From Paenibacillus camerounensis (GTDB lineage Bacteria > Bacillota > Bacilli > Paenibacillales > Paenibacillaceae): DNA of 64,000 bases. The stretch is taken from NCBI RefSeq assembly GCF_000723885.1, contig NZ_CCDG010000044.1, forward strand, positions 1 through 64,000, in the 5' to 3' direction. Below are positions 52,035 through 59,591 of this stretch, piece by piece. Made by a program: the position numbers and the translations under genes. The notes under the pieces were generated by a model. It did not search any database. It had not been told where the DNA came from and worked only from the letters and a program-made list of their open reading frames with translations. Numbering within the stretch: position 1 is the first letter of the stretch; every line of letters starts with the position of its first letter.

Positions 52035-52170
52035 GTATCTACCTTACCTTATGAGGTTATGCCGGGTGTGCTTCAAAAGGTAGCCGACCTGCTGTCGCTT
52101 ACACAGGGCATCAAGATGTTAAAGGCCGCTTCGCTCGATATGGCGCTGGACAGTGTTCCTATCCATGACA
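52035..52170 (+). pseudogene. Remnant of an ABC-2 type permease C-terminus
   Basis: In one plus-strand frame the sequence reads STLPYEVMPGVLQKVADLLS then LTQGIKMLKAASLDMALDS. This resembles the conserved end of ABC-2 type permeases, where a P-x-x-L/M-P motif, an amphipathic helix and PLTQGIKLLK precede the last membrane helix. Upstream and downstream of this stretch the frame no longer looks like protein, and there is no start with a ribosome binding site. Judged by eye from family memory. It lies between the exporter genes and the 3' end of comEC. Confidence 0.45.
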
Positions 52171-52206
52171 TTTCCCGCCGCTCTATTTTTATCTTCTTTT
52201 TGTCCG

Positions 52207-54903
52207 TCACTCCCCAGCGATCAGCTTATGCCGCACCTTAATTCCATCCTCCTCCACCCTAAACTGCACCTCCCCGTGCAGATCCGTCCGGAATATCTCT
52301 GCCCCCGCTTCCTCCAGCCGCTCCAGCACACCGGCATTAGGATGCCCGTACAGATTGTTGACTCCGGCAGAGATTACTGCGGTAGCAGGCTTCCAGAACT
52401 CCAGCCAGGCTGCACCTGTCGAGGTTTTACTGCCGTGGTGGGCGACTTTCAGCACGTCAACCGGTCCGGCGGACCGGATACCGGCCTGCTGCGCAGCATG
52501 AATAATCTTTTCCTCTGCCTCTTCATCCATATCTCCCGTGAAAAGAAAGCTGCGGCCGTTCATCTCCAGCCGGAACACGACTGACTCATGGTTCTGCTCT
52601 TTCACTACCGGAACCAGCGGCTGCGCTGCAGCCAAGTTCTCAGGCTCGGGCCGGAGAAAATGCAGCTGCGCCGCCTTATCCGGAGCCAGCACCATTCCCT
52701 GCTGCACAGCGTACAGCCGGACGCCCTTGGCAAGGGCCGTGCTCATCAGCTTGCTGTAAGGCTCCGTATCTGCCAAGGTTCCGTTGAACAGCAGCGCCGA
52801 CACCGGGATTCCCTCCAGTACGGCCTGCAGCCCGCCCGCATGATCCTGGTCACCGTGGGTCAGGATTACGGCGTCCAGCCGGTGTATCCCCCTTTGCTTC
52901 AGTAAGGGCAACAGCGTCTTGGCTCCTACCTCGAACGGGCTGCGGCGGATACGCCACTCTTCCTTGTTCCCGAAGCTTACCGTTCCGCCGCCGTCGACCA
53001 GGATGTGAGCCCCTTGCGGTGTAGTAATCAGGATACTGTCACCCTGGCCCACATCCAGATAGCTTATGGCTCCGGCACCGGTCAGCTTTTCTGCGTAATA
53101 GCCCTTATACAGCAGCAGAGCCAGTGCAGCTGCGCACAGCATGGCTGTGTAACGGCTGCCGCGCAGCCCGGATTGGACTCCGGCATGAGACGGATGCGCA
53201 GAGGCATCGCGGATTCCCTCTGCTCCCGGCTGCTCCAGCTCCGCCAGGGGTTTGGTCTCGTCCTCCATAAATTGCGGGGCAAACCGCGCCTCTCTCCGCT
53301 GCTTCAGCACATACAGCAGGCCGTAGAGCAGCGCGTAATAGACACATATCCATAGCAGGGACGGTGAGGCCCAGATCAGCACACCTGCCGTAAATCCGTT
53401 CACCCATTCCACTGCCCCAAACGTCCAATTGTTTAGCAGCTCCGCAGCTCCCGCAACCGTAACCGCCGCAGTATTCCAGATCCGGCCAAGCAGCAGGGCC
53501 AGCGTTCCAAGCGGCAGCACTAGAAAAGTAATAAAGGGCACAAGCAGCAGATTAGCGATAAAGGAGAGCAGCGAGAACTGGTTGAAGTAATACACCGTAA
53601 GCGGAAAAGACACCAGCTGCGCAATCAGTGTTACTGTTACAGAACTGCCTAGCCATTTGGGCAGCCTGCTGAATAACGGCGTTGCTAGCGGCGTGTAGAT
53701 CATAAGCCCGGCCGTAACCAGAAATGACAGCTGGAAGCTGACGCTGAGCAGCATATACGGATTCCAGACCAGCATCATCAGTGCCGATGCAGCCAGAATA
53801 TTCATTCCGTCCTTAAGCAGGCCGAGCCTTGCAGCGAGCAGGGCAATCATACTCATGATTCCTGCTCGCACAATGGACGGCCCCGCACCTGACAGCAGTA
53901 CATATACCGGAACCAGGAGCAGGGTGACCGTTAGCGCGGTTTCCCTTGTAACACGCAGGCGCCGCAGCAGAAACAGAATCACTCCCACATACACAGCAAC
54001 ATGCATACCGGAAATGGCCAGAATATGCGTCAGCCCCAGCTGTGAGAACTGCTTAAACGTCTCGGGATCGAGATCATCCTGTATACCGATTACAAGCCCC
54101 TTCATATATCCGGCATGCGGCTCCTGAAACAAGCGGTCCATTTCAGCACCAAGCGCAGCCCGCCCGGCATCATTCCAGCGTAAAATGCTGGAGAGCTCCC
54201 ATGACACGGGGGCTACAGCCGTCACGCTATCAGTGCCTTCCCCTTTCAGCAGCCAGTGCACCTGCTGCGTCTGCAGATACGCACGATAGTCAAATCCGCC
54301 AAAATTCCGCGCAATTGCAGGCAGGCCCAGTTCCCCCTGAACGGTTACACGGTCGCCTCGCTGCCACTGTGCCGCCAGTGCAATCTCACTCTCCGCCTGG
54401 AGCTTGATTTGCACAGCGATAAGTTCGCCTGCCGGATCAGCGCCTACATTGTCCCCGTGGCCAGCATCTCCCTGGGCATCGCTGCCTTCTCCTGCCTGCT
54501 CTATAACCGATTCTCCATCGTCTTGTCCCAGCTTCTCCCCTTCAATCTGCGCCAGCTTCAGCGTAAAATCCACCCGGTCCCCGTCCCGCTCCACCGGGGA
54601 TACAATTACGCCTTCGGCTGTTAGATATGTCTCGTTCAGCCCGGCTTCCGGCCGGCCCAGCGCCGCCGGCAGCAGGCTGACATTCCGCGCCTCTGTCCAC
54701 TCCCAATATAGCGCAGCTGCAGCCAGAGCCAGCACAAACACAGCCGCCGTCCGCCAGCTGATCCCCCCGCTGAACGCCCAGATCACAAGCAGCAGCAGGC
54801 AGGCGGATATACCTGCCAGAAGACTGTAACCTGAAAACATGCAGCCTGCCGCACTGCCGGCAATCCAACAGACGGTGAAGCCCAAAAGCGGCCTTCTATT
54901 CAT
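52207..54903 (-). CDS. comEC: DNA uptake channel ComEC/Rec2
   Basis: An 898-residue competence membrane protein that conducts single-stranded DNA across the membrane. N-terminal helices and a DUF4131 OB-like external domain (about 30-230) lead to the Competence domain with many helices (about 245-540; ILAISGMHVAVYVG). A C-terminal metallo-beta-lactamase domain follows (about 610-885) with LTHGDQDHAGG and VLKVAHHGSKTSTG. The beta-lactamase motif is intact, so a strand-degrading role is possible. The external loop carries an acidic insertion (EGEKLGQDDGESVIEQAGEG). A terminator hairpin separates it from comEB. Confidence 0.96.
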   Translation of the reverse strand: MNRRPLLGFTVCWIAGSAAGCMFSGYSLLAGISACLLLLVIWAFSGGISWRTAAVFVLALAAAALYWEWTEARNVSLLPAALGRPEAGLNETYLTAEGVIVSPVERDGDRVDFTLKLAQIEGEKLGQDDGESVIEQAGEGSDAQGDAGHGDNVGADPAGELIAVQIKLQAESEIALAAQWQRGDRVTVQGELGLPAIARNFGGFDYRAYLQTQQVHWLLKGEGTDSVTAVAPVSWELSSILRWNDAGRAALGAEMDRLFQEPHAGYMKGLVIGIQDDLDPETFKQFSQLGLTHILAISGMHVAVYVGVILFLLRRLRVTRETALTVTLLLVPVYVLLSGAGPSIVRAGIMSMIALLAARLGLLKDGMNILAASALMMLVWNPYMLLSVSFQLSFLVTAGLMIYTPLATPLFSRLPKWLGSSVTVTLIAQLVSFPLTVYYFNQFSLLSFIANLLLVPFITFLVLPLGTLALLLGRIWNTAAVTVAGAAELLNNWTFGAVEWVNGFTAGVLIWASPSLLWICVYYALLYGLLYVLKQRREARFAPQFMEDETKPLAELEQPGAEGIRDASAHPSHAGVQSGLRGSRYTAMLCAAALALLLYKGYYAEKLTGAGAISYLDVGQGDSILITTPQGAHILVDGGGTVSFGNKEEWRIRRSPFEVGAKTLLPLLKQRGIHRLDAVILTHGDQDHAGGLQAVLEGIPVSALLFNGTLADTEPYSKLMSTALAKGVRLYAVQQGMVLAPDKAAQLHFLRPEPENLAAAQPLVPVVKEQNHESVVFRLEMNGRSFLFTGDMDEEAEEKIIHAAQQAGIRSAGPVDVLKVAHHGSKTSTGAAWLEFWKPATAVISAGVNNLYGHPNAGVLERLEEAGAEIFRTDLHGEVQFRVEEDGIKVRHKLIAGE

Positions 54904-54933
54904 TTCCTTCCCTCCCTATGTAATGTGCAGACA

Positions 54934-54981
54934 GCAAAAAGAACCCCCGCTGCGCAATTCATGCGCGAGCAGAGGTTCTTC
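54934..54981 (-). terminator. Terminator between comEB and comEC
   Basis: The minus strand reads AAGAACCTCTGCTCGCGC, loop, GCGCAGCGGGGGTTCTT then TTTGC, with minor bulges. It lies upstream of comEC, so full transcription of comEC needs read-through or its own promoter. Confidence 0.8.
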
Positions 54982-55026
54982 CCCTGTTGCTTGCCTTATT
55001 CAGTTACCTTATCCGGTACTCTCGGG

Positions 55027-55545
55027 TTACTCCGATACCGTAATCATCGTTTCCTTCGGCGGCTCGTAGTTCTCCAATTGACGGAATATAATCCCTTTGG
55101 AGCCCAGCATCGCCTCGACCTTTTTCATATCCTTGCGGTAAGGGCGCAGATAGACAATCTCAACAATACCGCTGTTGGCCAGCATATTGGCACAGGTCCA
55201 GCACGGCTCATCCGTCACATACACGGTACTGCCCTCCCGGTCACTCCGGTCGGTGAAGAGCAGCAGGTTCTGCTCGGCATGAATCGTACGGATGCAGCGC
55301 TGCTTCATAACCATCGTTTCCACGCCGCCGACAAGCTCCCGTTCATACTGCTCGGAGACCATACACCCGGCTTCGGAGCAATCCGGCACACCCATCGGCG
55401 CCCCGTTATATGCCGTTCCCAGCAGCTTCTTGCCCTGCACCAGCACAGCACCGACATGCCGGCGGGGGCAGCGTGAACGGGTGGAGACCATGCAGGCAAT
55501 GTCCATGAAATAGGTATCCCAGTTTTTGCGGTAGGCCACAGTCAT
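55027..55545 (-). CDS. comEB: ComEB, dCMP deaminase-family protein
   Basis: A 172-residue zinc deaminase of the dCMP/CMP deaminase superfamily. The catalytic zinc motif is intact: HAEQN (His and Glu, about residue 91) with PCWTCANML (two Cys). In Bacillus the comE operon gene comEB is not needed for DNA uptake itself, though its product has dCMP deaminase homology. The ATG at 55545 follows GGAGA by about eight bases; an upstream in-frame ATG lacks a site. It lies between the flavoprotein cassette and comEC. Confidence 0.94.
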   Translation of the reverse strand: MTVAYRKNWDTYFMDIACMVSTRSRCPRRHVGAVLVQGKKLLGTAYNGAPMGVPDCSEAGCMVSEQYERELVGGVETMVMKQRCIRTIHAEQNLLLFTDRSDREGSTVYVTDEPCWTCANMLANSGIVEIVYLRPYRKDMKKVEAMLGSKGIIFRQLENYEPPKETMITVSE

Positions 55546-55627
55546 CAGTGTTTCTCCACTTTCTCTTCTTAGTTGTTCACTATTGTAACACACTGTGGCA
55601 CTGTTTCAATATGATAAAGCGGGCTTC

Positions 55628-56284
55628 TTACCTGCTCTGCTGAAAAGCCTGTCTTCTCAGCTCCTTCGGCCGCAATCCGTTCTTCTTCGCCTGAGCATGC
55701 CAGAAGGAATGGGTGGCAGCCAGACGCCAGGCGATGCGCGGAAAGTTGGGCTGGATGAACAAGGATTCTGCGCTGCTTCGCGCATGAATAGCGGCTGAGA
55801 GCTGATGCATGGCAGCGCCGAGATTCTTGAGCGGGCCTTTACCGAGCGGTACCCGGCTCAAGGATTTGAACATCTCACCGGCTCCGTGCCCCACAGCCAT
55901 CCCGAAGCGGAGGCCTGAGCGGCTGCACCAGTTACTTACAATATCGGCAGCAATCTTGCATTGATGCCCTTCATAGAATCCATTATTAATCAATGCATAG
56001 ACGATAAGGTCCGTATTGCCCTGCTTAGACTGCCGGTACTGTTCGAATTCAACCAGCATCCGCAGCAGATGCGAGGGGATTGCGTCAAAATAAAGCGGAA
56101 ACGCCAGCACCAGCACATCCGCTTCATTCAGCTCACCGTATTGCTCAGGCTTCAGCGGTTTTACATTAACCCGGTACACACTAAGCTCATTGCCTTCAGC
56201 AATGAGCGGCTTCAGCTTTTCCAGCAGAATGCCGGAGTTGCTCGCCCCGCCCTTGGGACTCCCGTTAACCAGTGCAATTCTCAT
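55628..56284 (-). CDS. Flavodoxin-fold NAD(P)H-dependent oxidoreductase
   Basis: A 218-residue flavoprotein of the NADPH-dependent FMN reductase type. The FMN phosphate loop is IALVNGSPKGGASNSG (residues 3-18), and the second flavin loop reads LVLAFPLYFDAIPSHLLRML near residue 60. It lacks the Cys motif present in its neighbour. Its ATG overlaps the stop of the upstream flavoprotein gene by one base, with AGGAGG seven bases upstream, so the TetR gene and both flavoprotein genes form a tightly coupled set. Substrate unknown; quinone, nitro-compound or electrophile reduction are family options. Confidence 0.85.
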   Translation of the reverse strand: MRIALVNGSPKGGASNSGILLEKLKPLIAEGNELSVYRVNVKPLKPEQYGELNEADVLVLAFPLYFDAIPSHLLRMLVEFEQYRQSKQGNTDLIVYALINNGFYEGHQCKIAADIVSNWCSRSGLRFGMAVGHGAGEMFKSLSRVPLGKGPLKNLGAAMHQLSAAIHARSSAESLFIQPNFPRIAWRLAATHSFWHAQAKKNGLRPKELRRQAFQQSR

Positions 56285-56787
56285 CACTGTACCTCCTTCA
56301 GGCTGACAAGCGTGTCGTGAAAAGCAACGGTGTAGCCGGATGCATCCAGATTAAGCGCATTGGCCCCTACCAGTGACTGTGCCGTTTCGCGCTCTGCCCC
56401 GGTCATCCCTTCCCCGTAAAAATGAACCGTAAATCTGATCTGGCGCTCATACCGCTGCTGATGATGGGTTTCTCCGTTTTTGGTCGTGAAATAGGGCAGA
56501 ACATACGGCAGTGTTCGGTTCAAAACATTGCTGACAAACGGGCTGTAGCCCCCGTACACGTTACGGCTGATTAAGACAAACTCTTCACAGGCGGCGAGCC
56601 GTTCGCCCATATGCTTATAAGAATCCTTCAGCACACAGGTGCCCGGAGTGCGGACCCAGCAGCCGAAGCAGCCTACACAATGACGGATGTCCCCCTCTAA
56701 TCCGATTACTTCATCGGTTTCTCTGCAGAACCCGCTAAGCCATGCATCATACTCCGGTTCCGCCAGATCATGAACGATTAATCTCAT
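56284..56787 (-). CDS. Flavodoxin-family protein with a C-x2-C-x2-C motif
   Basis: A 167-residue flavodoxin-like NADPH-dependent reductase. It starts MRLIVHDLAEPEYD, has the cysteine cluster HCVGCFGCWVRTPGTCVLKD (about residues 34-53; C-x2-C-x2-C-x6-C), and then VLISRNVYGGYSPFVSNVLNR, the second flavin loop. The cysteine cluster is typical of a subgroup of FMN reductases annotated as iron-sulfur flavoproteins or quinone reductases. The ATG at 56787 has AGGAGG eight bases upstream and overlaps the TetR reading frame by 20 bases. Confidence 0.8.
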   Translation of the reverse strand: MRLIVHDLAEPEYDAWLSGFCRETDEVIGLEGDIRHCVGCFGCWVRTPGTCVLKDSYKHMGERLAACEEFVLISRNVYGGYSPFVSNVLNRTLPYVLPYFTTKNGETHHQQRYERQIRFTVHFYGEGMTGAERETAQSLVGANALNLDASGYTVAFHDTLVSLKEVQ

Positions 56788-57373
56788 CTTCAGTTCCTCC
56801 TGATTGAAGAATAACTTGCCATACCTCCTGCCAATTCCCCGAATAACGGATGCCGCTGCTGGACTGCAGGGATGCCACCCCGTGGACAAGCGACCAGTAG
56901 GCCATCAGCATTTGGCCGTCCCGTTCAGGCGGCAGCCCTAGGCTACGGAACAGCCTGCAGCCAGTCGTCCGGAACACCGCAAATGGCGGATACGCCGGAG
57001 CATCCTCTTCTCCTCCGTCCACCTGAATCGTGATGCCCGACTGAAAGAACAGGAAAGGAAGATAAGCCGGATGCTGTCCGAAAAAAGCAATATAGGCTGT
57101 CCCCAGCTTTTCCATCGCTGACAACGGCTCTGTCTGCCCTTCGACTGAAGCTTGCAGAGAGGCTGTAAACTGCGCAGTGACATGCTCCCCCATTGCTGCC
57201 AGAAGCTGCTGAACATCCTTGAAGTGACCATACGGAGCTGCGTGGCTGACCCCGCATTTAGCTGCAACCTTGCGCAGGGAAAATCCGCCCAGCCCCTCCT
57301 CATTAATTAACTCAATACCGGTTTCAATCAATGTGTTTCTTAAATCGCCATGATGATAGGGTCTCTGCTTCAC
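56768..57373 (-). CDS. TetR/AcrR family repressor (WHG domain)
   Basis: A 201-residue repressor with the N-terminal helix-turn-helix YHHGDLRNTLIETGIELINEEG then FSLRKVAAKCGVSHAAPYGHF and a ligand-binding C-terminal half (AYIAFFGQHPAYLPFLFFQSG, SLVHGVASLQ) of the WHG type. The start is GTG with AAGGAG eight bases upstream. A perfect 13-bp palindrome lies 24 bases upstream and overlaps its promoter, suggesting self-repression. It heads a three-gene unit with two flavoproteins, most likely an inducible response to a toxic small molecule. Confidence 0.92.
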   Translation of the reverse strand: MKQRPYHHGDLRNTLIETGIELINEEGLGGFSLRKVAAKCGVSHAAPYGHFKDVQQLLAAMGEHVTAQFTASLQASVEGQTEPLSAMEKLGTAYIAFFGQHPAYLPFLFFQSGITIQVDGGEEDAPAYPPFAVFRTTGCRLFRSLGLPPERDGQMLMAYWSLVHGVASLQSSSGIRYSGNWQEVWQVILQSGGTEDEINRS

Positions 57374-57396
57374 AGGTAAAACTCCTTTTTCTAAAC

Positions 57397-57409
57397 TTTA
57401 CACTGTAAA
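57397..57409 (-). promoter_or_regulatory. TetR operator palindrome
   Basis: TTTACA-C-TGTAAA, a perfect 13-bp palindrome abutting the -10 element and 24 bases upstream of the TetR start codon. Confidence 0.75.
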
Positions 57410-57437
57410 TATACTTCTTATATCTTGCCAGTGTCAA
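57408..57437 (-). promoter_or_regulatory. Sigma-A promoter of the TetR-flavoprotein unit
   Basis: The minus strand reads TTGACA (57432-57437), 18 bases, TATATT (57408-57413). The palindrome at 57397 overlaps its 3' edge. Confidence 0.75.
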
Positions 57438-57571
57438 GATTAATTTTACCATTATATCCCACCCATTCCAGAGGATACGCAGTATGGCTCCGCTGTTCTG
57501 CTGGGAGGCCGGCACCCCATCTGCAAGAAACATCAGGTCCGTATAAGTCGGTCTGTATACTTTCTAATCGT

Positions 57572-58219
57572 TTAAAAAACAACCAGCGCCTCCAGCTTCT
57601 CCAGCATCTTCGGACCGATTCCCTTCACCTTGCCCAGGTCAGCTAAGCTGCGAAAAGCCCCCTTGCTGTTCCGGTAATCGATGATCGCCTGTGCCTTCTT
57701 CTCCCCGACACCGGGCAAGTCCATCAGCGCAGCAGCAGCAGCTGTATTCACATTAATTCTGCCGTCAGCGGCTACAGCGCTATTCGCTGTCCCGCCAGCT
57801 GCCGCAGCTCCGGTTACACCACCGCCGCTTGTTGCCCCTCCTGCCGCCGCAGCTCCAGCCACTCCATCATCTCCCGCTGCCCCGTCTGCTGCCGCAGCTC
57901 CAGCCACTCCATCATCTCCCGCTGCCCCGTCTGCTGCCGCAGCTCCAGCTTCACCACCACCGCTTGCTGCCCCGTCTGCTGCCGCAGCTCCAGCCACTCC
58001 GCCAGCTCCCGCTGCTACCGGTCCGGCCGTGGTCTCATTCGCCCTCCCTGCAGAAGCCGTGCCGGCGGTTCCATTCTCCACACCCAGTGCCTGCGCCATT
58101 CCGGCATTCAGCGTTTCCCAGCCGGCTATGCCTTCAGCCTGCCTGTGATCTGCAGCCCAGACTAATCCGCCGCCCAGCAGCACCGCAGCAATTACACAGC
58201 CAATCATTCTTCTACTCAT
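57572..58219 (-). CDS. comEA: Competence DNA receptor ComEA with a low-complexity linker
   Basis: A 215-residue membrane-anchored DNA-binding protein that holds double-stranded DNA for uptake. It has an N-terminal membrane anchor (MIGCVIAAVLLGGGLVWA), then a long Ala/Gly/Asp linker (about residues 50-150) built largely from 15-residue repeats of the type GAAAADGAAGDDGVA. The C-terminal double helix-hairpin-helix domain is INVNTAAAAALMDLPGVGEKKAQAIIDYR and LADLGKVKGIGPKMLEKLEAL (about 153-215). No SLBB-like oligomerisation domain is visible between anchor and HhH; the linker takes its place. AAGGAGG precedes the ATG. Confidence 0.92.
   Translation of the reverse strand: MSRRMIGCVIAAVLLGGGLVWAADHRQAEGIAGWETLNAGMAQALGVENGTAGTASAGRANETTAGPVAAGAGGVAGAAAADGAASGGGEAGAAAADGAAGDDGVAGAAAADGAAGDDGVAGAAAAGGATSGGGVTGAAAAGGTANSAVAADGRINVNTAAAAALMDLPGVGEKKAQAIIDYRNSKGAFRSLADLGKVKGIGPKMLEKLEALVVF
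57850..58009 (-). repeat. In-frame 45-bp repeats inside comEA
   Basis: The unit starting CAGCTCCAGCC begins at 57850, 57895, 57940 and 57985: an exact 45-bp period (15 codons). The first two units are identical over their length; the others drift by substitution. Being a multiple of three, copy changes would keep the frame. Confidence 0.9.
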
Positions 58220-58656
58220 CCAAAGCCCTCCTTCAATTAAATCTGAATATAGCTGCAGCTCTTTTGCTCAGCATGCATTCACCTGGCTAAATGGAATTTC
58301 TCCACCTAATTCTTGCTTATAATCGCCAAGGGAAGCATTAGCGGGAAAAAGTCCAATTATATATCCGGATTCTCCCTCAGAGAGGTATATCGTTTCAATA
58401 TAGCTGGAGGTTTTCCAGTTAATTATCGGAAACATTAACGTTTGATCAGATTAGGGGGAGGAAATCTAACTAATACTCGGAGCCGCATGTCCAATTCAGC
58501 CTATACGTTCCGTGCAAGGTCATATCAGCTTCAACCATCTGGAATATTATTCAATAACTTGTTGCAAACCTGTCATTTGTCCAAGACTCGCACGCATACA
58601 TTTAACGAAGAGTATTCCTGTAAGCCCAGCATCAAAAGAAAGGAGGTTACCACAGA
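58220..58656. other. comEA-comER divergent region
   Basis: 437 bp without a gene I can support. ATTTCTCCACCTAAT (58296-58310) and ATTAGGGGGAGGAAAT (58450-58465) are imperfect inverses enclosing about 170 bp, with TTAGCGGGAAAAAGTCC inside. This may be a decayed short repeat element. Promoters for comEA (leftward) and comER (rightward) must lie here. I see no clear K-box pair that would show ComK control. Confidence 0.4.
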
Positions 58657-59508
58657 ATGAAAGTGGGATTTATCGGAACAGGCAGCATGGGCGGTCTGCT
58701 CATCGACACCTTTCTTCGTTCGGGAGCACTTGATCCCTGCGATGTGCTGGCCAGCAACCGCAGCCCCGGCAAGCTGCTGGAACTTCAGAAGCTTCATCCC
58801 GGAATCAGCATATGTGAAAGCAATACAGAGACCGCAGCGGGCAGCGATATCGTCTTTTTATGCGTGAAACCCCTGCAGTTCAAAATGCTTGCTGAAGAAA
58901 TCGCCCCCAGTCTGCGCAGAGAGCAGATTATCGTCTCTATTACAAGCCCCGTCCAGCTTCATCATCTGGAATCCGTGCTGCCGTCCAAAATTGCCAAGAT
59001 TATTCCCAGCATCACCCATTCCGTCAAGAGCGGGACTTCTCTTTGCATCTTCGGAAGCAGATTAAATAAAAAAGACAGGCTGTCCCTGCTCCGGCTGTTC
59101 TCTTGCATTAGCGTGCCCGCGGAAATCCCTGAGAGCCATACCCGGATTGCCTCTGATTTCTCCAGCTGCGGTCCGGCGTTTCTAAGCTACTTTTTGGAAC
59201 GGTGGATTGAAGCTGCTGTTGAAGCAACCGGCATTGACGAGGCACTGGTCAGCCGGCTGGCCGGTGAAATGCTGCTCGGCACCGGCAGGCTGCTGACAGA
59301 AGGCTCGTTCACTCCCCAGGAGCTGCAGGAGCGGGTCGCCGTCCGCGGCGGCATTACAGCAGAAGCGCTGAACCATCTGCGAATCAGCCTTGAAGGTGTG
59401 TTCGAGCGGCTTATTACAACCACACATGACAAGTACGATGAGGATGTCCTCCGGCTGGATGATCTGTTCGGCCGCAGCGGGATTACCCAGGGCCCGCTGG
59501 ACCGGTAA
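58657..59508 (+). CDS. comER: ComER (late competence protein, P5C reductase-like)
   Basis: A 283-residue protein of the ProC (pyrroline-5-carboxylate reductase) superfamily. The N-terminal NAD(P) fold reads MKVGFIGTGSMGGLLIDTFL; DIVFLCVKPLQF and the ProC-type C-terminal dimerisation domain (VRGGITAEALNHLR) follow. Divergent from comEA, the same place as comER in Bacillus. In Bacillus its role in competence is unproven, and it has been linked to sporulation and biofilm control. AAAGGAGG lies ten bases before the ATG. The next gene (leuS) is convergent. Confidence 0.9.
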   Translation: MKVGFIGTGSMGGLLIDTFLRSGALDPCDVLASNRSPGKLLELQKLHPGISICESNTETAAGSDIVFLCVKPLQFKMLAEEIAPSLRREQIIVSITSPVQLHHLESVLPSKIAKIIPSITHSVKSGTSLCIFGSRLNKKDRLSLLRLFSCISVPAEIPESHTRIASDFSSCGPAFLSYFLERWIEAAVEATGIDEALVSRLAGEMLLGTGRLLTEGSFTPQELQERVAVRGGITAEALNHLRISLEGVFERLITTTHDKYDEDVLRLDDLFGRSGITQGPLDR

Positions 59509-59536
59509 ACTTATTGCGGTAAGCGGAAATAGTAGA

Positions 59537-59573
59537 CAAAAACCCGCAGCACGGATTGCTCCGTAGCTGCGGG
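59537..59573 (-). terminator. Terminator of leuS
   Basis: The minus strand reads CCCGCAGCTACGGA, loop GCAA, TCCGTGCTGCGGG then TTTTTG; one mismatch in a 14-bp stem. Confidence 0.92.
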
Positions 59574-59591
59574 TAGAGTTGCGTTCTTCGC

